Origin: Bacteroidales bacterium UBA1769
GTDB lineage: Bacteria; Bacteroidota; Bacteroidia; Bacteroidales; UBA932
Reading direction: 5' to 3'
NCBI GenBank assembly: GCA_002314725.1
Contig: DCGV01000053.1
Location: forward strand, 1-8,803
DNA length: 8,803 nt
Positions 1 to 5,841 of this stretch are shown here, piece after piece (within the stretch, counting starts at the first letter, position 1; the number at the start of each line of letters is the position of its first letter). The translations under genes and the position numbers were made by a program. The notes under the pieces were generated by a model. The model ran no database searches, was not told the DNA's origin, and saw only the letters and a list, made by a program, of their open reading frames with translations.

Positions 1-213
1 AGAGGAATCATATTCGACATCCGGACCGATATAGCTGTTGCATATGGTATTAGCAAGGTTGCGCTTTGTGCTCGTTAGCAGCTTATCTGTTGCACGAAGC
101 CTTTTAACCTTATATCCAGCATCTCCCCGGAGACACACAAACATCTCAATGCCGAAGTCTGCTCCAGAAAACATTATTGAATTGATCGATGACTGCATTT
201 CATCCTTTGTCAT
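1..213 (-). CDS. KwaB-like protein, N-terminal 71 residues (runs off the window edge)
   Basis: The reading frame starts at ATG 213-211 and stays open to the first base of the window, so only the N-terminus is visible. It begins MTKDEMQSSI and looks soluble, with mixed charged and hydrophobic stretches (FGIEMFVCLR, YKVKRLRATD) and no membrane segment. An AAGGAG ribosome binding site lies 8 bases upstream, inside the end of the membrane protein gene, and the ATG overlaps that gene's stop by 4 bases (ATGA), which points to translational coupling. A membrane protein of about 200 residues followed at once by a soluble partner is the layout of the Kiwa antiviral system (KwaA, then KwaB with a DUF4868 domain). 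The Kiwa identity is inferred from layout and general character, not from a diagnostic motif. It could be an unrelated two-gene system. Confidence 0.6.
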   Translation of the reverse strand, partial: MTKDEMQSSINSIMFSGADFGIEMFVCLRGDAGYKVKRLRATDKLLTSTKRNLANTICNSYIGPDVEYDSS

Positions 214-809
214 TCTTTCATCTCCTTGACATACAGAACATTCTCTGTGATGGTTTTATACTCAATGCTTCCCAAATTGTCGGGAAATTTTCCTTTTACA
301 ACACCAATGCATTTCCCGTCAAAATCTTTGTTTTCCTGAAACTGTATCTCATACACACGATATCCAAGAATTGCCAGCACAGGATTAGCATAATAGAGTG
401 TTGTCCTGTTAAGTAAAGCGCACATCATAACTACTATGATGAAAAAAGTTGCCGCGCCCTGTATAGTGCCTACATCATCTATCAACAAGGGGATGATCAT
501 GGTCATGAAAAAGTTAAGGCTTGCATCTTCCTTCTCTTCATACGACTTCAACAAATAGCCCTTCTTTTTATCCGTCCATTTAAAGGCAGAAAAAGAGACG
601 AAGGACCATGCAGCTGCAATTATCCAAACGGAACACAGCATAAATACAATTATCAGAACCATATTTAGACGAAAGAATTCACCCCAGTATAATGCAGAGG
701 AATCAATATTAGCCGGAGGCTTTTGGAATGAAAAATTTCTGATAATCGTCAGCAGAGCCAGAGGGCTCAATGACTGAAGCATCAGACTGTGTTTTATTTT
801 TGTGTGCAT
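210..809 (-). CDS. Polytopic membrane protein, possibly KwaA of a Kiwa-type defence system
   Basis: A 199-residue integral membrane protein. I place the start at ATG 809-807, because a perfect AGGAGG lies 6 bases upstream; the frame is open a further 15 codons but has no such signal there. About four hydrophobic segments are visible: residues 8-26, 46-72, 96-112 and 115-134, with a possible weaker one at 138-152. A charged loop (about 77-96, with KKK and EEKED) sits between segments two and three, and the last ~50 residues are hydrophilic. This small multi-span protein with a short soluble tail, followed by an overlapping soluble gene, fits KwaA. In Kiwa the membrane protein is thought to sense phage at the envelope and work in complex with KwaB. 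That role is inference here. The gap to the methyltransferase frame upstream is 124 bp, with no convincing promoter or terminator, so read-through from the larger operon is possible. Confidence 0.85.
   Translation of the reverse strand: MHTKIKHSLMLQSLSPLALLTIIRNFSFQKPPANIDSSALYWGEFFRLNMVLIIVFMLCSVWIIAAAWSFVSFSAFKWTDKKKGYLLKSYEEKEDASLNFFMTMIIPLLIDDVGTIQGAATFFIIVVMMCALLNRTTLYYANPVLAILGYRVYEIQFQENKDFDGKCIGVVKGKFPDNLGSIEYKTITENVLYVKEMKE
222..227 (-). promoter_or_regulatory. Ribosome binding site for the KwaB-like gene
   Basis: AAGGAG on the minus strand, 8 bases before ATG 213. It lies within the last codons of the membrane protein gene and supports coupled translation of the pair. Confidence 0.8.
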
Positions 810-815
810 CTGAGT

Positions 816-821
816 CCTCCT
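816..821 (-). promoter_or_regulatory. Ribosome binding site that fixes the start of the membrane protein gene
   Basis: AGGAGG on the minus strand with a 6-base spacer to ATG 809-807. It decides the start in favour of the MHTK... protein over the longer open frame. Confidence 0.85.
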
Positions 822-933
822 GTCGCTAAGTATTGCTCTTTGACAACCACACAAGTTGAGGAAATACAGCTTCCATCAATCAGATTATGTGGTAGTCGGT
901 TTACTTCCTACATCATAGTTCATCCTTAACAAC

Positions 934-1953
934 TCAGATTTCATCCAACAAGGTACTAATTTTATCTGCCAATTGAGTTGCTAATTTAACAGGCACAGCA
1001 TTGCCAACCTGAATACACTGGTCCTGTCTAGTTCCAGAAAATACAACATCGTCAGGGAATGTTTGTATTCTTGCGGCTTCTCTAACAGTTAAACTTCTAT
1101 TGGCAACAGGATGTAGAGGGAAGGCATTGTGTCATGGCACCATGGTCGTTGCAGGGCGAAATCTACTCAATCGCTTATAAACGTGACTAAAATTCTTGAG
1201 TTCATTATCTTTGTAGTCACTTCGAGATCCTTTTGCTATCTCATCTGGAAGTCCTTCAGCAGGGATGCCTTCGCCTTCTCTGATATATGCTATTCTTGCT
1301 GTAACAGTAGCATTATGTTTCATCGGCACATGATTGGGAACACTGTTTTCTTTTCCAAGCAAATCATTGATAGCATCACCGACAGTAACATAATTCTCCT
1401 TGTTATGTGTTTCGCTCGGGAATACAGGGTCTATACATAGGTCATTTCTTACACCCATAAAGAAAACTCTGTTTCTTAATTGTGGCACACCGTAATCTGC
1501 AGCACAAATCACTTTAGAAATTGTCTTGTAACCAATTCTTGCATATTCTTCCTCGATGGCCGCTTTGGTTTTTCCTCCATCTGAGGATAATAACCCCTTA
1601 ACGTTCTCCATCAAGAAAATTTTGGGCTGAATCGTTTCAACAAAACGAATAAATTCAAACACAAGTTCATTTCTCGGATCCTTAACAAGACGTTTTCCTA
1701 TCGTAGAAAAACCTTGACATGGCGGTCCTCCAACGATAACATCCACCATTCCCTTATATGGAATCAACCTTTCAGTTTCAATTGTTCTTATATCTTCACT
1801 AAGTAGTGGAACATTTGGATAATTATTCTGATGCGTTTCAATAGCAGGCTTCCAAACCTCGACAGAAAAAACTGGTTCAAAGCCAGCATCCATAAATCCG
1901 CGCAATAAACCGCCAGCTCCACTAAATAAATCGATAAACTTATACTTCGCCAT
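934..1953 (-). pseudogene. DNA cytosine-5 methyltransferase interrupted by an in-frame TGA
   Basis: A C5 cytosine methyltransferase frame of 340 codons that would be 339 residues if read through, close to its upstream sister (345). Motif I is DLFSGAGG (8-15). The catalytic motif IV is GGPPCQGFS, with nucleophile Cys79. Motif VI is ENV (116-118) and motif VIII is QLRNR (158-162). The variable, target-recognising part lies around 165-265. Codon 274 is TGA (1134-1132), where the sister has Gly of PGHN. The same frame then continues for 65 codons through motif IX (REAARIQTFP, 291-300) and motif X (GNAVP, 317-321) to a natural TGA at 936-934. The product actually made would be 273 residues and lack motifs IX and X, so it is probably inactive unless TGA is read through or the tail is supplied in trans. 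The start overlaps the sister's end by 14 bases, and only a weak ribosome binding site is visible, suggesting coupling. No further lesions are seen, so the change is recent, strain-specific or a sequencing error. Confidence 0.88.
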
Positions 1954-2977
1954 AGTATTTATCCAACTCTTCCTTTAAGTACTTCGCCCAAGCTTGTGCC
2001 AATAACGGAGGAACTGCATTACCAACCTGCATACACTGCTTCTGTCTTGGTCCTTGGAAAATATAGTCATCTGGAAATGACTGCAATCTAGCAGCTTCCC
2101 TTACAGTCAAGCTTCTATTTAACCAAGGATGGATTGGAAATGCATTGTGGCCCGGCACCATTGTCAAAGAAGGCTTATCTCGATGTAGTCTCTTAAAAGT
2201 GTTGCCAAAATTTTTTCTATATAATTCCGGAGGCAATTGATCTTCTGGAAGTCTTCCGCCTTCGGGAATTAGGGCATATCTTTTAACATTTATTTCTCCA
2301 TGCTTCAAAGCAACATGGTTTATTTCAGGCTTATCAGGCAAATCAGCCAAATCTGAGATGGCGGCACCTACAGTATTATGCGGCACGGAGGTTCCTTCGC
2401 CACATATCGCAGCCGGAGGGGTCATTTTTACCCCAATGCGATTACCATAAAAGAACACTCTGTTTCGAATCTGCGGAACACCATAATCTGCAGCATTAAG
2501 AATAACGTAATTGAATTCATAACCCGTTTCCGCAAATGTCTTCTTGATTTCTTCAAATATGCGTCCCTTATCCCTTGTGAGTAAACCTTGAACATTTTCC
2601 ATTAAGAAAAATTTCGGCTTAAGGTAACGAAGTATTCTAATGTACTCCTTAAAAAGTGTGTTTCTCGGATCAGCTTCGGCTCGTTTAGTTGGATCAGAAG
2701 AAATTCTTTTCCCGATAGTGGAAAATCCTTGGCAAGGGGGACCTCCGATTAAAACGTCAATATTGGTATCCGGAGAAACGTACTCACACAGCTTATCCTC
2801 CGAAAGATCATGAACATCAATCCTGAGAAAAGGAACATCAGGTCTATTTACTTTATGAACGGTCTCACAGTCTTTGTCGAAATCCGTAGAAAACAAAACC
2901 TCGAAACCTTCTTTTTCAAACCCCAACTGGAAGCCACCAACTCCACTGAAAAGGTCTACAATTTTATAATTAGCCAT
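1940..2977 (-). CDS. DNA cytosine-5 methyltransferase (Dcm-type), intact
   Basis: A 345-residue enzyme expected to transfer methyl from S-adenosylmethionine to C5 of cytosine in a specific DNA site. All diagnostic motifs are present in order: motif I DLFSGVGG (8-15), the catalytic loop GGPPCQGFS with nucleophile Cys82, ENV (127-129), QIRNR (169-173), motif IX REAARLQSFP (293-302) and motif X GNAVP (319-323). The target recognition region, about 175-270, is short, so the recognition site cannot be guessed. The start ATG follows the upstream gene's stop with no gap (TAAATG), and an AGGAG lies 9 bases before it. It is clearly a paralogue of the following gene; they share the TIGKR extension after the catalytic loop and the MVP-x-HNAFP region. 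Two linked C5 methyltransferases often mark the two strands of an asymmetric site, but they could also have different targets. Likely role: self-protection in a restriction-modification-like system. Confidence 0.95.
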   Translation of the reverse strand: MANYKIVDLFSGVGGFQLGFEKEGFEVLFSTDFDKDCETVHKVNRPDVPFLRIDVHDLSEDKLCEYVSPDTNIDVLIGGPPCQGFSTIGKRISSDPTKRAEADPRNTLFKEYIRILRYLKPKFFLMENVQGLLTRDKGRIFEEIKKTFAETGYEFNYVILNAADYGVPQIRNRVFFYGNRIGVKMTPPAAICGEGTSVPHNTVGAAISDLADLPDKPEINHVALKHGEINVKRYALIPEGGRLPEDQLPPELYRKNFGNTFKRLHRDKPSLTMVPGHNAFPIHPWLNRSLTVREAARLQSFPDDYIFQGPRQKQCMQVGNAVPPLLAQAWAKYLKEELDKYYGEV

Positions 2978-4096
2978 TTACTTTATCTCCTCAAACGCAT
3001 CAGATAATAAAATCTCGTTAATGCGCTTCCAGTTAAAATCAATTCCTTTGAAAGGCTGAAAATATCTAGCGGCCCCGTAAGGAATGACTATTCCTAATTT
3101 ATTCCAGAGCTTAGGTTCATCTCGAATATATGCCTTCTTTGCTCCAGTAGTAACAGCAGTTGGCTTTCGAGTTCCCATAGAATTCTTGGACATCATATAC
3201 TCATCAAACAAAATAAAGAATTCTGCGCTAGTTTCAGGAATTAGCTCAGGACATCCTTTTTGGAATTCATCAAGATCTTTAATTAAATCAAGATGCTTAC
3301 CGTCCACAAGTATCATTTTAGCCAGTGCATCAAAATACTCTTTGCTATCAACCCCGTAGTGCTCAATCAACTTTAGGAGTTTTCTTCCTTTGGAAGTTAA
3401 ATGCCCGGTATCAGCGTCCCAAAATCCCAGCTGACACATTGGTATTTTGTAATTCTGTTTCTCTGCCTTAAACGATGATTGACTATATTTCTTAACTCGC
3501 GGCTTTCCATCCCATTTCCTAGTCTCTCCGTTAATCATCATTTCAAAGAAATGCGGATACACATATTTGGTATAGATATCACCATCTTCAGCATCAAAGG
3601 AGCTACTAAGTTTTAATAAAGAGGCAACCTCAAAATGACTTCCGTCACGCCACCAGCACCAATATGATTTTTGCTCGGATGACGATCTCGCTTCACCAAC
3701 ATTATTTGGCAACTGCATTTTTCGCAAAACGCTAATATTGCATTCAGAATCATATACGGCGACACTTATCGGTAACGCATCCAGATTTTTGTTTTTTAAT
3801 TCAACAACCAAATCGGACGCTTCTCCTAAGCCATTCAAATCGAAACATACAAGACATCCACTATAGTTCTGCACTGCACGAAGCGAATAGTCTAATGTGC
3901 TGTTTTCATAATCTTCAGCAAAAAGGATTGCTAAAGTTTTTTGAGTATCATTGTCCTGATAGGCATACTTTATCCAAGCGTTTTGCCAGGTTGCTATACG
4001 CTTTAAAAAAGAGGAGTATGCGCCAGTTGTCTCTATTTGGACAAGCATCCCATTTTCAAGGATGTAATCTACTATTTTCCTTTCGTCGCCGGTCAT
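2978..4096 (-). CDS. Unrecognised 372-aa protein, candidate restriction endonuclease or specificity component
   Basis: I do not recognise this family. The protein is soluble, with no signal peptide or membrane segment. Near the N-terminus, CFDLNGLGEASDLVVELKNK (84-103) contains a possible D...E-x-K nuclease core: Asp86 or Asp95, Glu99, Lys101, in hydrophobic strand-like surroundings. This is suggestive only. A tryptophan-rich patch SYWCWW is at 144-149, and the middle is lysine-rich with many aromatics (175-216). TGHLTSKGRKLL (230-241) resembles the LT-x-x-GR-x-L stretches seen in some restriction endonucleases and winged-helix linkers. The C-terminus (335-358) is again basic and aromatic. 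It lies between the nuclease-helicase and the two methyltransferases, where a cognate endonuclease or target-recognition subunit would be expected. The start at ATG 4096 has an AGGGGG 6 bases upstream, and only 17 bases separate it from the preceding gene. That it is a real gene is very likely; the function is inference from position. Confidence 0.9.
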   Translation of the reverse strand: MTGDERKIVDYILENGMLVQIETTGAYSSFLKRIATWQNAWIKYAYQDNDTQKTLAILFAEDYENSTLDYSLRAVQNYSGCLVCFDLNGLGEASDLVVELKNKNLDALPISVAVYDSECNISVLRKMQLPNNVGEARSSSEQKSYWCWWRDGSHFEVASLLKLSSSFDAEDGDIYTKYVYPHFFEMMINGETRKWDGKPRVKKYSQSSFKAEKQNYKIPMCQLGFWDADTGHLTSKGRKLLKLIEHYGVDSKEYFDALAKMILVDGKHLDLIKDLDEFQKGCPELIPETSAEFFILFDEYMMSKNSMGTRKPTAVTTGAKKAYIRDEPKLWNKLGIVIPYGAARYFQPFKGIDFNWKRINEILLSDAFEEIK

Positions 4097-4102
4097 ATTT
4101 GT

Positions 4103-4108
4103 CCCCCT
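4103..4108 (-). promoter_or_regulatory. Ribosome binding site for the 372-aa unknown protein
   Basis: AGGGGG on the minus strand, 6 bases before ATG 4096-4094, in the 17-base gap after the helicase stop. It fixes the start. Confidence 0.7.
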
Positions 4109-4113
4109 AACGA

Positions 4114-5841
4114 TTATTTCTTGGAGTCCTTAAAGGTTGGTGGGAATTTTAATACGCTCGAATTTTCCCCAGCATCTTCTATGGCGGCAATGTCTTCTAG
4201 CCATAATCTAAGGAATTGCTCAGTATTTGGATCCTCACCTGTCACTTTCTTGAAAGTAACCTTATTTGGCAAGCTGATTCTTGTAGCCTGCTTAGTACCT
4301 TTTGACAATCCATCTTTTAACTCGATTCCTGCAGCGAATCTTCGGATATCTGATACAAAATCAAGAACGATCACTTTGTCCTTATCAGCAGAAATTCTTA
4401 ATCCGCGTCCAAGCTGCTGAATAAAAATTCTTCGTGAATGTGTTACCCTCTGAAATACAAGGATATTAACATCTGGAACATCGATACCTTCATTAAAAAT
4501 ATCAACAGTGCAAACAACATTTATTGTTCCATCAGCAAAATCTGTGAGTATTTTATTTTTCTCAAATTGACTCATAGAATAACCGTTGCCAGAGTTCGAA
4601 TAAATAGCAGCAGCATTACAAAATCCTAGAGCATTTAACTTGGTACACATAATGTTTGCATGATCAATGGTCCCGCAAAATACAATTGCTCTTGGTTTCG
4701 CTTGCTCATGCCATGTTTTCTGCAATTCATAGACTACAGAGTCATCCCACTGTTCGATAAACAAGGTTTTGTTGATTTGCTTTGGTGTAAATGACTGTCC
4801 ATCTAAATTTGCCAGAGCATCCCAGTTAATATTGTCTGTATACATACGGTAGTCAACATTTGAAAGAAAACCTTTCTTCAAACCCTCAACCATATCGATA
4901 CAAACCACTGTTTCCCCAAAGAAGTTGCTGATATCAATTTCATCTGGTCTCCAAGGAGTAGCTGTTAATCCCAGAAGGAAAGGCCCATTGTACTGTCCAG
5001 CACGTGTAAAATCAAATATTTTGCGATACATGCTAGATCCAGCGTGATGACATTCATCAACTACGATTGCATCAAAATGAGGTAAGGATTCGGTTCTAGC
5101 AATATAATCTGAAACCGTATTTACGCAGGCAAATACATAATCTGAGTTTTCCAGTTGGAAAGCAGAAGGCTCCTCATATCCGTTCCAAATTACGGAAGTT
5201 TGATATTTTGTCATAAACGGCCAAAATGAACGTTCAAGCTGATAAATCAAAGGATTGGTATGTGCCAATACCAACACTCTCATTCCAGGCTTGAGACCGC
5301 CTATTCGTCGTATTGATTCTGCCGCAACAAAAGTTTTTCCTAATCCTGTAGCCATAACAGCCATGGCTTTCATTTTATCGTTGACAAATGCATTTACAAT
5401 TCCTTGAATTGCCTTTTCCTGATATTCTCTTGGCTCATATTTGTTTGGTACATTACTTCCCAATTTTTCAGCGTGAGAAATCAGCGTATCTACATCCCAT
5501 AGCTGTAACGGAATTCCTTGACCTAACAAATAGCGTTGGTGCTCAATTGCCTTGCTATCAAATCCATTTGAGGCTACAATCACCGGAATTCTTGCTTTAT
5601 ATATTTGGGCCGCCTTTAACGTTTCATCAATTACGCTGACCCCAACAGGCTTTCCCCAATGTTTAGCCTGAAATAACCAGCGAACCCCGTTTCTGTTAGC
5701 AATAATATCTGCGCCATGATCATTGCTTTGACCAACAACTCTTGCACCAGAAAAACCTTCTGCGGTTGCCAGTCTACTGATCAAGCGTTCAAAGGCTTGC
5801 CACGACCCTTGTTGTATTTGTTCATTATTTACGAACATCAT
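4114..5841 (-). CDS. Mrr-type nuclease domain fused to a superfamily 2 DEAD/DEAH-like helicase
   Basis: A 575-residue two-part enzyme. Residues about 10-125 match the Mrr-like PD-(D/E)xK nuclease fold: FE at 17-18, HGADI with Asp45, and QAKHW with Gln58 and Lys60 give the D-QxK core, with a helical region after it. From about 134 a complete SF2 helicase/translocase follows. Its motifs are a Q-like YQEKAI, Walker A ATGLGKT (164-170), Walker B DECH (262-265), motif III TAT (293-295), motif V FNEGIDVP (449-456) and motif VI QQLGRGLR (475-482). Expected activity is ATP-driven movement on duplex DNA coupled to cleavage. Mrr domains are often linked to modified DNA, but target preference cannot be read here. 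The start MM overlaps the MORC-like gene's stop by 4 bases (ATGA), with AGGTGAT a few bases upstream, so the two proteins are probably made in fixed ratio and may work together. The last ~70 residues are a short helical tail. Type I HsdR is much longer and differently built, so this is not HsdR. Confidence 0.93.
   Translation of the reverse strand: MMFVNNEQIQQGSWQAFERLISRLATAEGFSGARVVGQSNDHGADIIANRNGVRWLFQAKHWGKPVGVSVIDETLKAAQIYKARIPVIVASNGFDSKAIEHQRYLLGQGIPLQLWDVDTLISHAEKLGSNVPNKYEPREYQEKAIQGIVNAFVNDKMKAMAVMATGLGKTFVAAESIRRIGGLKPGMRVLVLAHTNPLIYQLERSFWPFMTKYQTSVIWNGYEEPSAFQLENSDYVFACVNTVSDYIARTESLPHFDAIVVDECHHAGSSMYRKIFDFTRAGQYNGPFLLGLTATPWRPDEIDISNFFGETVVCIDMVEGLKKGFLSNVDYRMYTDNINWDALANLDGQSFTPKQINKTLFIEQWDDSVVYELQKTWHEQAKPRAIVFCGTIDHANIMCTKLNALGFCNAAAIYSNSGNGYSMSQFEKNKILTDFADGTINVVCTVDIFNEGIDVPDVNILVFQRVTHSRRIFIQQLGRGLRISADKDKVIVLDFVSDIRRFAAGIELKDGLSKGTKQATRISLPNKVTFKKVTGEDPNTEQFLRLWLEDIAAIEDAGENSSVLKFPPTFKDSKK

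Noticed and set aside
854..884. Imperfect hairpin (TTGA-GGAA / TTCC-TCAA with a bulge) after the methyltransferase frame as a terminator
   Set aside because: The stem is short and bulged and no T-tract follows, so it does not qualify as an intrinsic terminator.
912..917. TATGAT as a -10 box for the membrane protein gene
   Set aside because: No -35-like hexamer lies at 16-18 bp and there is no extended -10 TG, so the support is too weak.
1132..1134. TGA read as glycine (alternative genetic code, as in some candidate phyla) or other recoding
   Set aside because: The HTH, MORC-like and membrane protein genes end at TGA at sensible overlaps, and no other in-frame TGA interrupts a gene in the window, so a standard stop is the better reading.
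1129..1440. Plus-strand open frame of 103 codons inside the second methyltransferase
   Set aside because: It lies antisense to a gene with clear family motifs, and its translation shows no recognisable domain. The same holds for the other plus-strand frames across 2378-8289.
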